From Streptomyces sp. WZ-12 (GTDB lineage Bacteria > Actinomycetota > Actinomycetes > Streptomycetales > Streptomycetaceae): a DNA stretch of 64,000 nucleotides. Positions 32,692 through 42,305 of the stretch are shown here, in pieces; positions within the stretch are counted from its first letter, which is position 1; the number at the start of each line of letters is the position of its first letter. The position numbers and the translations under genes were made by a program. The DNA lies in assembly GCF_028898845.1 (NCBI RefSeq), contig NZ_CP118574.1, forward strand, positions 7,427,001 to 7,491,000, in the 5' to 3' direction. Below the pieces are notes generated by a model, which saw only the letters and a program-made list of their open reading frames with translations, searched no databases and had not been told where the DNA came from.

Positions 32692-32718
32692 ACGTGGGAG
32701 CGGGGGGCGGCGAGAGGA

Positions 32719-34707
32719 ATGGCGGAGCACAGGCTCGTCCGGGAGCGATACCGGCTGCTCGACACCATCGGACGCGGCGGCATGGGGGAGGTGTGGCGGG
32801 CCCGGGACGAGGCGCTGGGCCGCCAGGTCGCCGTCAAGTGCCTCAAGCCCATGGGACAGCGCCAGGAAGCGGGTTTCCTACGGGTGTTGCGGGAGCGCTT
32901 CCGCCGCGAGGCCCGGGTGGCCGCGGCGCTCCAGCACCGCGGCATCACCGTCGTCCACGACTTCGGCGAGGACGACGGCATCCTCTTCATCGTCATGGAG
33001 TTGCTCAACGGCCGTAATCTCAGTCAACTCCTGGACGACAACCGGCGTCAGCCGCTGCCCGTCCCGGACGTGATCGAGGTCGCCGAGCAGATCGCCGCGG
33101 CGCTCGCCTACACCCACGAACAGGCCGTGGTGCACCGCGACCTGAAACCGGCCAACATCGTGCGGATCGCCGACGGCACGGTCAAAATCTGTGACTTCGG
33201 CATCGCCCGCCTCGGTCACGACATCGGCTTCACCGCCCGGCTGACCGGCTCCGGCGTCGCCATGGGCAGCCCGCACTACATGTCGCCCGAGCAGATCGGC
33301 GGCGGCACCGTCGACCACCGCAGCGACCTGTACTCGCTCGGCTGCGTGCTCTACGAAATCGCCACCGGCGCCCCGCCGTTCGCCCAGGGCGACGCCTGGG
33401 CGGTGCTGGTCGGCCACCGGGACACCCCGCCCGCCCCGCCGCGCGCGGCCCGGCCCGACCTCCCCGAGGAGTACCAGCGGATCATCCTCGACCTGCTCGC
33501 CAAGGAGCCGGACGACCGGCCCCGGGACGCCGACGAACTGGCCAAGCGCCTCGCCGACGCCCGCCACCGGCGCGCCCACCGCGGCACCGGCCACGAGTCG
33601 GACGACCTGACGGTGCCGGCCCCGCGGCTGCCCTCCTGGACCCGCGGGATCACCCCCGGCGCCCCGTCCGCCGGCGTCCGGCCGCCCCGCCGCACCCCGG
33701 CGGACACCGCGGCCGCGATCCTCACCGACGCCTGGACCGTCGCCCGCGACCCGCTGCGCGGCGAGGCGTCGTCCGCCCTCGGCCCGGACCGGCCCGCGCC
33801 GCCCGTCGACCACCACGCCCTCCTCGCCTCGCTGGCCGAGCGGTTGGCGCTGGGCCACGCGCTGGCCAGGGCCGGCCGGCACTTCGAGGCGCAGGAGCGC
33901 TACGGCGAGGTGCTGGCCGGCCGGGAGCGGCTGCTCGGCCCCGACCACCCCGACACCCTCGGCTGTCGCCACCACGTCGCGGTCGGCCTGTGCCGGCTGG
34001 GCCGGCTGGAGGAGGGCCGGACCGCCGCCCGGGACGTCGCCGAGGCGCGCACCCGGGTGCTCGGCGCCCACCACCCCGACACCCTCACCACCCGTTGGGA
34101 ACTGGCCTGCGTGGCCGGCCAGTTGGGGCGGTGGCCGGAGGCGTTGACGGCCTACCAGGGGGTGGCCGCGGGGCGGGCCGTCGCGCTCGGCCCGGACCAT
34201 CCCGACACCCTCGCCGCCCGTTACGAGACCGGGGTCGCCCTGGGCCGGCTGGGCCGCAGCGCGGAGGCGCTGGCCCACTACCGCGAGTTGATCGCCGCCC
34301 GGACCCGCGCCCAGGGCCCCGACGACCCCGAGACCCTGCGCACCCGGCACGGCCTGGGCGTCAACTACGGGCGGCTGGACCGCTGGACGGAGGCGCTGGC
34401 CGAGGCCCGCGAGGTCGCCGCGGCCCGCGTCCGGGTGCTGGGCGGCGACCATCCCGACACCCTCGCCAGCCGCCGTGAGGTCGCCGTGGCGCTGGGCCGG
34501 CTGGGCCGCTGGGCCGAGGCGCTGGACGCCTACCGCGCGGTCGCCGACGCCCGCGAACGGACCCTGGGCGCGGCCCATCTCGACGCGCTGGCCAGCCACG
34601 GGGAGGAGGCCCAGTGCCTGGAGCGGCTGGGCCGCACGGACGAGGCGGCCGCCCTCTACCGCCGGATCGCGGCGCTGCGCCGGGAGCGCGCCGGACGCCG
34701 GCGGTAG
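32719..34707 (+). CDS. Cytoplasmic Ser/Thr protein kinase with C-terminal TPRs
   Basis: 662 aa. Pkn-type kinase domain in residues 10-290: glycine loop DTIGRGGMGEVWRA, Lys40 (QVAVK), catalytic loop VVHRDLKPANI with Asp141, DFG at 159-161, activation loop ending in GSPHYMSPEQI. A Pro-rich linker (about 295-370) leads to tandem tetratricopeptide repeats from about 380 to the end, each marked by (G)xDHPDTL and alternating Arg/Ala helices. No transmembrane helix or PASTA domain, so it is soluble. It is 27 bp downstream of the DUF2236 gene. Confidence 0.92.
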   Translation: MAEHRLVRERYRLLDTIGRGGMGEVWRARDEALGRQVAVKCLKPMGQRQEAGFLRVLRERFRREARVAAALQHRGITVVHDFGEDDGILFIVMELLNGRNLSQLLDDNRRQPLPVPDVIEVAEQIAAALAYTHEQAVVHRDLKPANIVRIADGTVKICDFGIARLGHDIGFTARLTGSGVAMGSPHYMSPEQIGGGTVDHRSDLYSLGCVLYEIATGAPPFAQGDAWAVLVGHRDTPPAPPRAARPDLPEEYQRIILDLLAKEPDDRPRDADELAKRLADARHRRAHRGTGHESDDLTVPAPRLPSWTRGITPGAPSAGVRPPRRTPADTAAAILTDAWTVARDPLRGEASSALGPDRPAPPVDHHALLASLAERLALGHALARAGRHFEAQERYGEVLAGRERLLGPDHPDTLGCRHHVAVGLCRLGRLEEGRTAARDVAEARTRVLGAHHPDTLTTRWELACVAGQLGRWPEALTAYQGVAAGRAVALGPDHPDTLAARYETGVALGRLGRSAEALAHYRELIAARTRAQGPDDPETLRTRHGLGVNYGRLDRWTEALAEAREVAAARVRVLGGDHPDTLASRREVAVALGRLGRWAEALDAYRAVADARERTLGAAHLDALASHGEEAQCLERLGRTDEAAALYRRIAALRRERAGRRR

Positions 34708-34719
34708 TGGACGGCCGCC

Positions 34720-34740
34720 CGGCCCGGACGCGCCGGGCCG
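34720..34740. terminator. Hairpin between convergent kinase and alpha-galactosidase genes
   Basis: CGGCCCGG (34720-34727) and CCGGGCCG (34733-34740) form a perfect 8-bp stem with the loop ACGCG, just after the kinase stop codon. Confidence 0.5.
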
Positions 34741-34756
34741 TCGGGTCGTACAGGGG

Positions 34757-36055
34757 TCAGCGTGCCGCCCGGACCCGGTAGAGGACCGTGGCGTGCGGCG
34801 GGACGTCCCGGGCGACGATGGTCGGGGCGGTCCGCCCGGACCGGCCGGTCACCAGGTCGCGCAGCCGGTAGGAGCTCGCCGCCGGCAGGCCGGCCGAGGA
34901 CGCCGTGAGGGACAGCGTGCGGGTGGTGTTGCCCCCGTTGAACAGCGCGATCGCCCGGTCGCCGTTGCGCAGCGGCTTGCTGAGCACGGCCGCGTCGCCG
35001 TCCTGCTGCACGATGTGGCCCTGGACGCCCAGCGGGTCCTGGTCGACCGCGATCACCTCGCGGTTGCCGAGGATCGCCTGCGCCTGCGGCGAGAGTTTGC
35101 CGAGGTCGGTGCTGGAGATCAGCGGCGCGGCCATCACCGCCCACAGCGACATCTGGCTCTGCATCTCGTTCCGCGGCAGCCCCGGGTCGCCGACCAGCAG
35201 GAAGTCGGGGTCGTTCCAACGGCCGGGGCGCTGGAGGTCGGCGAGGTTGGCGTTGTAGCGGAAGTTGCCCTCGATGGACTTCCACTTCGCGGCCGAGGTG
35301 CTCTGCTGCACCGCGATGTCCGCGCCGCCCCGCCACAGATTGCCCAACTGCGCCGACCACTTGATGACCCGGTGCCAGACCGCGTCACCGGAGAACTGGA
35401 AGTAGGCGGGTGCGGAGACGGAGAAGGTGATCGGCCGCTTGGTGGCCCGCAGCGCCCGGCTCTGCTGTGCGTAGAGGTCGTGGAACGCCTGCTCCTTGCT
35501 CTGCCCCTTGGCGACCGGCACGTTGCAGCCGTCGGCCTTGAGGTAGTCCACCCCCCAGCTCGCGAACAGCCTGGCGTCCTGCGCGAAGTGGCCGAGGCTG
35601 CCCGGGTACTTACCGCAGGTCAGCGTGCCGACGTCCTCGTAGATGCCGAACTTCAGCCCCATCTTGTGGAGTTCCCGCCCGACGTAGCCCATGCCGTGCG
35701 GGAACTTCGTCCGGTCGGGGACCAGTTCACCCTGGGGGCCGCGCTGTTTCGTCATCCAGCAGTCGTCGACGGTGACGGTGCGGTAGCCCTTGTGCGCCAG
35801 CCCGTTGCGCACCAGCGCCCGGGCGTTGTCCAGGACCACCTTCTCGTTGAGGCCGCCGCATTGGTAGTAGGACCAGTTGTTCCAGCCCATCGGGGGCGTC
35901 GGGGCGAGGTTGGGGTAGCCGGAGGCGAGCTGGGTGCCGGGGGCGCGGGCGGGGTCGGCGGTGGCGGTGGTGGGGAGCAACGCCGCCGAGCAGGCGGCGA
36001 CGGCGGTGAGTCCGGTGAGGGTGCGGCCGATGCGGGATACCGACGGATGGGACAC
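34757..36055 (-). CDS. Secreted alpha-galactosidase, GH27
   Basis: 432 aa from a GTG start. Signal peptide in the first 33 residues. GH27 (beta/alpha)8 barrel: TPPMGWNNWSYYQCGGLNE, VTVDDCWMTK, LKFGIYEDVGTLTCG, nucleophile Asp175 in DYLKADGCN, acid/base Asp282 in RWNDPDFLLVGD. The motif is KADGC rather than the usual KYDNC, so specificity (galactosyl or arabinopyranosyl) is uncertain. A C-terminal beta-sandwich (NGDRAIALFNGGNTTRTLSL) follows. Secreted enzyme for plant galactosides. Confidence 0.92.
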   Translation of the reverse strand: MSHPSVSRIGRTLTGLTAVAACSAALLPTTATADPARAPGTQLASGYPNLAPTPPMGWNNWSYYQCGGLNEKVVLDNARALVRNGLAHKGYRTVTVDDCWMTKQRGPQGELVPDRTKFPHGMGYVGRELHKMGLKFGIYEDVGTLTCGKYPGSLGHFAQDARLFASWGVDYLKADGCNVPVAKGQSKEQAFHDLYAQQSRALRATKRPITFSVSAPAYFQFSGDAVWHRVIKWSAQLGNLWRGGADIAVQQSTSAAKWKSIEGNFRYNANLADLQRPGRWNDPDFLLVGDPGLPRNEMQSQMSLWAVMAAPLISSTDLGKLSPQAQAILGNREVIAVDQDPLGVQGHIVQQDGDAAVLSKPLRNGDRAIALFNGGNTTRTLSLTASSAGLPAASSYRLRDLVTGRSGRTAPTIVARDVPPHATVLYRVRAAR

Positions 36056-36247
36056 GAGTCACCTCACGTGGTGGGTGGGGCGGCCGTGGCGTACGGCCGG
36101 GTGAACGGTTCCAGGGCGGCGCACGCCGGGACGCTAGAAGCGCCGTGCGCGCTGGTCAAGAAGCCGCACCGATCGGAACAGATGATTCATTCCGCTGCCA
36201 CCGGGCGCTTCCCTGGCGGCCATCGATCCCGCGTGCTACCAAGGGGC

Positions 36248-37810
36248 ATGCCGGAACGGACTTCCTATGACGTCGTCATCGTCGGCGGCGGGCACAACGG
36301 ACTGGTGGCCGCCGCCTATCTCGCCCGCGCGGGCCGCAGCGTGCTGCTCCTGGAGCGGCTGGACCACACCGGCGGCGCCGCCGTCTCCACCCGGGCGTTC
36401 GCCGGGATGGACGCCCGGTTGTCGCGCTACTCCTACCTCGTCAGCCTGCTCCCGCCGAAGATCGTGCGGGACCTCGGGCTGCGCTTCGCGGTCCGCAAGC
36501 GCACCGTCTCCTCCTACACCCCGACCGTGCGCGACGGCCGCCCCACCGGCCTGCTGGTCGGCGGCGGGGAGGCCCGCACCCGGGCCTCGTTCGCCGAACT
36601 GACCGGTTCAGAAGCCGAGTTCACCGCCTGGCAGGAGTTCTACGGCACCACCCGCCGGCTCGCCGAGCGGGTCTTCCCCACCCTCACCGAGCCGCTGCCC
36701 ACCCGCTCCGCGCTGCGCGCCCGGATCGACGACGACGCCATCTGGCACGCCCTCTTCGAACGCCCCCTGGGCGAGCTGGTCGAGACCACCTTCCGCGACG
36801 ACCTGGTGCGCGGTGTGGTCCTCACCGACGGGCTGATCGGGACCTTCGCCGCCGCCCACGACTCCACGCTCCGTCAGAACCGCTGCTTCCTCTACCACGT
36901 CATCGGCGGCGGCACCGGCGACTGGGACGTCCCGCTCGGCGGTATGGGCGCGCTCACCGACGCGCTGACCGACGCCGCCCGCCGCGCCGGCGCGGAGATC
37001 GTCACCGGCTGCCCGGTCACCGGGCTGGCCACCGACGGCCGGACCGCGGAGATCAGCACCGTCGAGGGCGGCCCGATCGGCGCCCGCCGGGTGCTGGTCA
37101 ACGCCGCCCCGCGGGAACTGGCCGCGCTCCTCGGCGAGCAGGCACCGCCGCCCGCCGAGGGCGCCCAGCTCAAGGTCAACATGCTGCTCACCCGCCTGCC
37201 GCGGCTCCGCGACCCGCACGCGGACCCCCGCGAGGCGTTCTCCGGCACCTTCCACGTCGCCGAGGGCTACGACCAGTTGGAGACCGCGCATCGGGAGGCC
37301 GCGGCCGGCCGCCTGCCCGCCGCCCCGCCCTCGGAGATCTACTGCCACTCGCTGACCGACCCCTCCATCCTCGGTGCCGACCTGGTCCGCGCGGGCTTCC
37401 ACACGCTCACCCTCTTCGGGCTGCACGCCCCCGCCCGACTGTTCGCCACCGACCACGACGCCACCCGCGAGCGGCTGTTGGCCGCCACCCTCGCCCAACT
37501 CGACGCGCACCTCGCCGAACCGCTCGCCGACTGCCTGGCCCACGACGCCGACGGTCGCCCCTGCATCGAGGCCCGCACCCCGCTCGACCTCGACCGCGAA
37601 CTCGGCCTGCCCGGCGGCAACATCTTCCACCGCGAGCTGGCCTTCCCGTACGCCGAGGACTCCGCGTCGCTGGCCACCCCCGCGGCCCGTTGGGGCGTCG
37701 CCACCGACCACCCCGCCATCCTGCTCTGCGGCGCCGGCGCGCTCCGCGGCGGCGGCGTCAGCGGCATCCCGGGGCACAACGCGGCGCGGGCGGTGCTGGA
37801 GGAGGGGTGA
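36248..37810 (+). CDS. Phytoene-desaturase-like FAD oxidoreductase (PYROXD2 type)
   Basis: 520 aa. N-terminal VIVGGGHNGLVAAAYLARAG FAD motif, LERLDHTGGAAVSTR next to it, C-terminal AILLCGAGALRGGGVSGIPG, the second FAD motif. The architecture matches the carotenoid isomerase/PYROXD2 branch of the phytoene dehydrogenase family; no carotenoid genes are near, so a carotenoid role is unlikely. Start ATG 36248 has TACCAA 5 bases before it, or AAGGGG as a close Shine-Dalgarno. It precedes the palindromic operator and the nitronate monooxygenase gene by 79 bp. Confidence 0.85.
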   Translation: MPERTSYDVVIVGGGHNGLVAAAYLARAGRSVLLLERLDHTGGAAVSTRAFAGMDARLSRYSYLVSLLPPKIVRDLGLRFAVRKRTVSSYTPTVRDGRPTGLLVGGGEARTRASFAELTGSEAEFTAWQEFYGTTRRLAERVFPTLTEPLPTRSALRARIDDDAIWHALFERPLGELVETTFRDDLVRGVVLTDGLIGTFAAAHDSTLRQNRCFLYHVIGGGTGDWDVPLGGMGALTDALTDAARRAGAEIVTGCPVTGLATDGRTAEISTVEGGPIGARRVLVNAAPRELAALLGEQAPPPAEGAQLKVNMLLTRLPRLRDPHADPREAFSGTFHVAEGYDQLETAHREAAAGRLPAAPPSEIYCHSLTDPSILGADLVRAGFHTLTLFGLHAPARLFATDHDATRERLLAATLAQLDAHLAEPLADCLAHDADGRPCIEARTPLDLDRELGLPGGNIFHRELAFPYAEDSASLATPAARWGVATDHPAILLCGAGALRGGGVSGIPGHNAARAVLEEG

Positions 37811-37829
37811 GGCGCGCGGCCGCCCGGAA

Positions 37830-37848
37830 TTCTGACGTAGCGTCAGAA
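37830..37848. promoter_or_regulatory. Palindromic operator TTCTGACG-TAG-CGTCAGAA
   Basis: A perfect 8-bp inverted repeat with a 3-base spacer, 41 bp before the nitronate monooxygenase start. A near-copy at 48011-48029 (15 of 19 bases identical) lies between the divergent FadD19-like and EchA19-like genes. TetR repressors bind sites of this size; no TetR gene is in the window. Confidence 0.6.
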
Positions 37849-37889
37849 AATCTCTTCCCTCGTGCGGTGGGGTGCGGCATCCTGCGCCC

Positions 37890-38993
37890 ATGCAGACGGA
37901 GTTGAGCAACGCGCTGGGAGTCGAGCACGCCGTCTTCGGGTTCACGCCCTTCCCCGCGGTCGCCGCGGCGATCACCCGGGCCGGCGGGTTCGGGGTGCTC
38001 GGCGCGGTCCGCTACACCGCGCCCGGTGAACTGGCCCGCGATCTGGACTGGATGCAGGAGCACACCGACGGGCTGCCCTACGGGCTGGACGTGGTGATGC
38101 CCGCCACGAAGGTGGAGGGCGTCACCGAGGCCGATGTGGAGGCGATGATCCCGCCGGAGCACCGCCGGTACGTCGAGGAGGTGCTGGCCAAGTACGACGT
38201 GCCGCCGATGCCGGCGGGGGAGGCGTCCGGGTGGCGGATCACCGGGTGGATGGAGCAGGTGGCCCGCACCCAGCTCGACGTCGCCTTCGACTACCCGATC
38301 GGGCTGCTCGCCAACGCGCTGGGCTCCCCGCCGGCGGACGTCATCGAGCGCGCCCACGCGCACGGCGTCCGGGTCGCCGCGCTGGCCGGCAGCCCGCGGC
38401 ACGCCCGGCACCACAAGGCCGCCGGGATCGACATCGTGGTGGCCCAGGGGTACGAGGCCGGCGGGCACACCGGGGAGATCGCCACCATGGTGCTCACCCC
38501 GGAAGTGGTCGCGGCCGTCGACCCGTTGCCGGTGCTGGCCGCCGGCGGGATCGGCACCGGCGAGCAGATCGCCGCCGGGCTCGCGCTGGGCGCCCAGGGC
38601 GTCTGGCTCGGCTCGATCTGGCTCACCACCGAGGAGGCCGATCTGCACTCCCGGCGGCTGACCGCCAAACTCCTCGCCGCCGGACCCGGCGACACCGTCC
38701 GCTCCCGCGCCCTGACCGGCAAGCCCGCCCGCCAACTGCGCACCGCCTGGACCGACGCCTGGGACGACCCCGAGGGCCCCGGCACCCTCCCGATGCCGCT
38801 CCAGGGCCTGTTGGTCGCCGAGGCCAACTCCCGCATCCAGCGGCACGAGGTCGAGCCGCTGCTCGGCACCCCGGTCGGCCAGATCGTCGGCCGGATGACC
38901 AGCGAACGCAGCGTTCAGGCGGTCTTCGACGACCTCACCCGCGGCTTCGAGCGGGCCGTCGACCGCATCGACCGGATCGCCGGCCGCGCCTGA
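37890..38993 (+). CDS. Nitronate monooxygenase / 2-nitropropane dioxygenase family flavoprotein
   Basis: 367 aa. FMN-binding TIM barrel: GGFGVLGAVRYTAPGELARD, DIVVAQGYEAGGHTGEIATM, PVLAAGGIGTGEQIAAGLAL, GAQGVWLGSIWL. The family includes nitronate monooxygenases and reductases such as IpdC of steroid ring C/D degradation; which type this is cannot be told by eye. It forms a pair with an acyl-CoA synthetase 35 bp downstream and shares an operator with the sterol-type block, so a reductase or oxidase in lipid or steroid catabolism is plausible. Confidence 0.85.
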   Translation: MQTELSNALGVEHAVFGFTPFPAVAAAITRAGGFGVLGAVRYTAPGELARDLDWMQEHTDGLPYGLDVVMPATKVEGVTEADVEAMIPPEHRRYVEEVLAKYDVPPMPAGEASGWRITGWMEQVARTQLDVAFDYPIGLLANALGSPPADVIERAHAHGVRVAALAGSPRHARHHKAAGIDIVVAQGYEAGGHTGEIATMVLTPEVVAAVDPLPVLAAGGIGTGEQIAAGLALGAQGVWLGSIWLTTEEADLHSRRLTAKLLAAGPGDTVRSRALTGKPARQLRTAWTDAWDDPEGPGTLPMPLQGLLVAEANSRIQRHEVEPLLGTPVGQIVGRMTSERSVQAVFDDLTRGFERAVDRIDRIAGRA

Positions 38994-39028
38994 GCCGCCG
39001 ATCCGCCAACGCCCCAGGAGGACCCGAC

Positions 39029-40579
39029 ATGACCGACACCCCCAACGGCTTCTGGGCCCAGGCCACCGCCGACCCCGACCGGACGGTCCTGATCGCCCCG
39101 GACGGCGAGGAGTGGACCGCCGGCCGGCTGCACGCCGCCACCAACCGGCTGGTCCACGGACTGCGCGCGGCCGGCCTGGAGCGCGGCGACGCCTTCGCCG
39201 TGGTCCTCCCCAACGGCGTGGAGTTCTTCACCGCCCACCTCGCCGCCGCCCAGGCCGGCCTCTACCTCGTCCCCGTCAACCACCACCTCGTCGGCCCGGA
39301 GATCGCCTGGATCGTCGCCGACTCCGGGGCCAAGGTGCTGATCGCCCACGAGCGGTTCGGCGACGCGGCCCGGCAGGCGGCCGACGAGGCGGGGCTGGCG
39401 GCGGAACGGCGGTACGCGGTCGGCGCCGTGGCCGGATTCCGCCCCTACGCCCAACTCCTGGACGGGCAACCGGAGTCGGCGCCGACCGACCGGACCCTGG
39501 GCTGGGTGATGAACTACACCTCCGGCACCACCGGCCGCCCGCGCGGCATCCGCCGCCCGCTGCCCGGCAAGCCGCCCGAGGAGACCTACCTCGGCGGCTT
39601 CCTCGCCATCTTCGGCATCCGGCCGTTCGACGACAACGTCCACCTGGTCTGCTCGCCGCTGTACCACACCGCGGTCCTGCAATTCGCCGGCGCCGCCCTG
39701 CACATCGGCCACCGCGTCGTCCTGATGGACAAGTGGACGCCCGAGGAGATGCTCCGGCTGATCGAACGCCACCGGTGCACCCACACGCACATGGTGCCCA
39801 CCCAGTTCCACCGGCTGCTCGCACTCCCGGAGGAGGTCCGCGGCCGCTACGACGTGACGTCCATGCGGCACGCCATCCACGGTGCCGCGCCCTGCCCCGA
39901 CCACGTAAAACGCGCCATGATCGACTGGTGGGGCGGCTGCGTCGAGGAGTACTACGCGGCCAGCGAGGGCGGCGGCGCGTTCGCCACCGCCGAGGACTGG
40001 CTGAAGAAGCCCGGCACGGTCGGGCGGGCCTGGCCGATCAGCGAACTGGCGGTCTTCGACGACGACGGCAACCGCCTGCCGGCCGGCCAACTCGGCACCG
40101 TCTACATGAAGATGACCACCGGCGGCTTCAGTTACCACAAGGACGAGGGCAAGACCCGCAAGAACCGCATCGGCGACTTCTTCACCGTCGGCGACCTCGG
40201 CTACCTCGACGAGGACGGCTATCTCTTCCTCCGCGACCGCAAGATCGACATGATCATCTCCGGCGGGGTCAACATCTACCCGGCCGAGATCGAGTCGGCG
40301 CTGCTCGCCCACCCCGCCGTCGCCGACGCCGCCGCCTTCGGCATCCCGCACGACGACTGGGGCGAGGAGGTCAAGGCGGTCGTCGAACCCGCCGAGGGGC
40401 ACCGGCCCGGCCCCGAACTGGCCGCCGCCCTCCTCGACCACTGCGCCCGCCATCTGGCCGGCTACAAACGCCCCCGCTCGGTCGACTTCACCACCGCGAT
40501 GCCCCGCGACCCCAACGGCAAGCTCTACAAGCGCCGGCTGCGCGCCCCGTATTGGGAGGGCCGGGAGCGGGCCGTCTGA
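39029..40579 (+). CDS. Acyl-CoA synthetase (AMP-binding), FadD-like
   Basis: 516 aa. AMP-binding motif NYTSGTTGRPRG (about residues 165-176), a SEGGGAF segment, GDLGYLDEDGYLFLRDRKID and the C-terminal catalytic Lys region PRDPNGKLYKRRLR. Activates a carboxylic acid to acyl-CoA via acyl-AMP. The AGGAGG ribosome binding site precedes ATG 39029. It follows the nitronate monooxygenase gene and both share one operator. Substrate unknown; fatty acid or steroid acid. Confidence 0.9.
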   Translation: MTDTPNGFWAQATADPDRTVLIAPDGEEWTAGRLHAATNRLVHGLRAAGLERGDAFAVVLPNGVEFFTAHLAAAQAGLYLVPVNHHLVGPEIAWIVADSGAKVLIAHERFGDAARQAADEAGLAAERRYAVGAVAGFRPYAQLLDGQPESAPTDRTLGWVMNYTSGTTGRPRGIRRPLPGKPPEETYLGGFLAIFGIRPFDDNVHLVCSPLYHTAVLQFAGAALHIGHRVVLMDKWTPEEMLRLIERHRCTHTHMVPTQFHRLLALPEEVRGRYDVTSMRHAIHGAAPCPDHVKRAMIDWWGGCVEEYYAASEGGGAFATAEDWLKKPGTVGRAWPISELAVFDDDGNRLPAGQLGTVYMKMTTGGFSYHKDEGKTRKNRIGDFFTVGDLGYLDEDGYLFLRDRKIDMIISGGVNIYPAEIESALLAHPAVADAAAFGIPHDDWGEEVKAVVEPAEGHRPGPELAAALLDHCARHLAGYKRPRSVDFTTAMPRDPNGKLYKRRLRAPYWEGRERAV

Positions 40580-40690
40580 CCGGGGGCCGGTGCCCCCGGG
40601 GGCAGCCGGGGCCGTTGCGGACCCGCCGCGGGCCACCGGGCGACGCGCGGTGCCTTGACCGGGCATCCGGGCGCGCCCCAGGATCGCCGC

Positions 40691-42226
40691 ATGACGGATG
40701 CGAGGCACGCGCGCGGCAACACGGTGGACGGGATCCTGCGGCGCAGCGCGCGCCGGGTGCCGGAACGGCCGGCGGTCCGCTACGGCGAACGGAGTTGGAA
40801 CTACCGCGAACTGGACGACGCGGTCACCGCCGCCGCCCGACTGCTGCGCGCCGAGGGGCTGCGCCCGGGGGACCGGGTCGCCTCCTACGGGCACAACTCC
40901 GACGCCTACCTGATCGGCTTCCTGGCCTGCGCCCGCGCCGGCCTGGTGCACGTCCCCGTCAACCACGCCCTGACCGGCGAGGAGTTGGAGTACCTGCTCA
41001 CGCAGTCCGGCAGCACCCTGGTGCTCACGGACGTCGCGCTGGCGCCCCGGTTGCCGGACGCGGTGCGAGCCGTCCCGTTGCACGGCGCACCGGACGGGCT
41101 GCTGGAGCGGCTGCCGCAGCACCGCGAGCCGGCCGACGGTGAGGCGCTGCCGGCGCCGGCCGACGACGCCCTCGTCCAACTCCTCTACACCTCCGGGACC
41201 ACCGCCCTCCCCAAGGGGGCGATGATGACCCACCGGGCGCTGGTGCACGAGTACACCAGCGCGATCGTCGCCCTCGACCTCACGGAAGACGACCGTCCGG
41301 TCCACTCGCTGCCGCTCTACCACTCCGCCCAGATGCACGTCTTCCTGCTGCCCTATCTGGCGGTGGGCGCGGAGAACACCATCCTGGACGGGCCCGCCCC
41401 GGAGCGGATCTTCGAGCTGGTGGAAGCGGGCCTGGCGGACAGCCTGTTCGCCCCGCCGACCGTCTGGATCGCGCTCGCCAACCACCCCGGCTTCGGCACC
41501 CGCGACCTGGACGGGCTGCGCAAGGCGTACTACGGCGCCTCGATCATGCCGGTGCCCGTACTGGAACGGCTCCGCGCCCGGCTGCCGCACCTCGCCTTCT
41601 ACAACTGCTTCGGCCAGAGCGAGATCGGCCCGTTGGCCACCGTCCTCGGACCGGACGAGCACGAGGGGCGGATGGACTCCTGCGGGCGCCCCGTGCTGTT
41701 CGTCGAGGCGCGGGTGGTGGACGAGGCCGGCCGGGAGGCGCCCGACGGCACCCCGGGCGAGGTGGTCTACCGCTCGCCGCAGCTCTGCACGGGCTATTGG
41801 GAGAAGCCCGAGGAGACCGCGGAGGCGTTCCGGGACGGTTGGTTCCACTCCGGGGACCTGGCTGTCCGGGACGCGGCCGGCTACTTCACGGTCGTCGACC
41901 GGGTCAAGGACGTCATCAACTCCGGTGGCGTGCTGGTCGCCTCGCGTCAGGTGGAGGACGTGCTGTACGCGCACCCGCAGGTCGCCGAGGTCGCGGTCGT
42001 CGGGCTGCCGGACGCGCGGTGGATCGAGGCGGTGACCGCGGTGGTGGTCCGGCGCACCGGCGACGGGGACGGCGCGGTGGGGGAGGCGGAGCTGATCGCC
42101 GCGGCGCGGGCCCGCCTGGCGTCGTTCAAGGTGCCCAAGCGCGTGGTGTTCGTCGACGCGCTGCCGCGCAACGCCAGCGGCAAGGTCCTCAAGCGGGCGC
42201 TGCGCGAGCGGTTCGGCACCCGCTGA
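40691..42226 (+). CDS. Acyl-CoA synthetase (AMP-binding), FadD-like
   Basis: 511 aa from ATG 40691; 12 more upstream codons are possible. AMP-binding LLYTSGTTALPKGAMMTHRA, FNCFGQSE-like YNCFGQSEIGP, GDLAVRDAAGYFTVVDRVKD and C-terminal LPRNASGKVLKRALRE. Generic fatty-acid-type CoA ligase. It lies 111 bp after the other synthetase, which suggests its own promoter or a weak continuation of the same transcript. No further gene follows in the operon except a VOC protein 79 bp downstream. Confidence 0.9.
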   Translation: MTDARHARGNTVDGILRRSARRVPERPAVRYGERSWNYRELDDAVTAAARLLRAEGLRPGDRVASYGHNSDAYLIGFLACARAGLVHVPVNHALTGEELEYLLTQSGSTLVLTDVALAPRLPDAVRAVPLHGAPDGLLERLPQHREPADGEALPAPADDALVQLLYTSGTTALPKGAMMTHRALVHEYTSAIVALDLTEDDRPVHSLPLYHSAQMHVFLLPYLAVGAENTILDGPAPERIFELVEAGLADSLFAPPTVWIALANHPGFGTRDLDGLRKAYYGASIMPVPVLERLRARLPHLAFYNCFGQSEIGPLATVLGPDEHEGRMDSCGRPVLFVEARVVDEAGREAPDGTPGEVVYRSPQLCTGYWEKPEETAEAFRDGWFHSGDLAVRDAAGYFTVVDRVKDVINSGGVLVASRQVEDVLYAHPQVAEVAVVGLPDARWIEAVTAVVVRRTGDGDGAVGEAELIAAARARLASFKVPKRVVFVDALPRNASGKVLKRALRERFGTR

Positions 42227-42305
42227 GCGGCGCGCGGAGGGCGACTGTCAGTGCCCGCTGCCATGCTGGGAACCGGCACTGACCAGCACGTGATCGGAGT
42301 ACCTC

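Noticed and set aside
34475..37810. A 1111-codon forward frame apparently fusing a kinase tail to the desaturase-like enzyme
   Set aside because: The first part is antisense of the alpha-galactosidase; the enzyme begins at ATG 36248 with a clear FAD motif.
36248..37810. Carotenoid biosynthesis desaturase
   Set aside because: No crtE, crtB or crtY nearby; the PYROXD2-like branch includes many non-carotenoid enzymes.
38915..41974. 1019-codon minus-strand frame opposite the acyl-CoA synthetases
   Set aside because: Val/Gly/Glu-rich shadow typical of GC-rich antisense; both forward genes have full motif sets.
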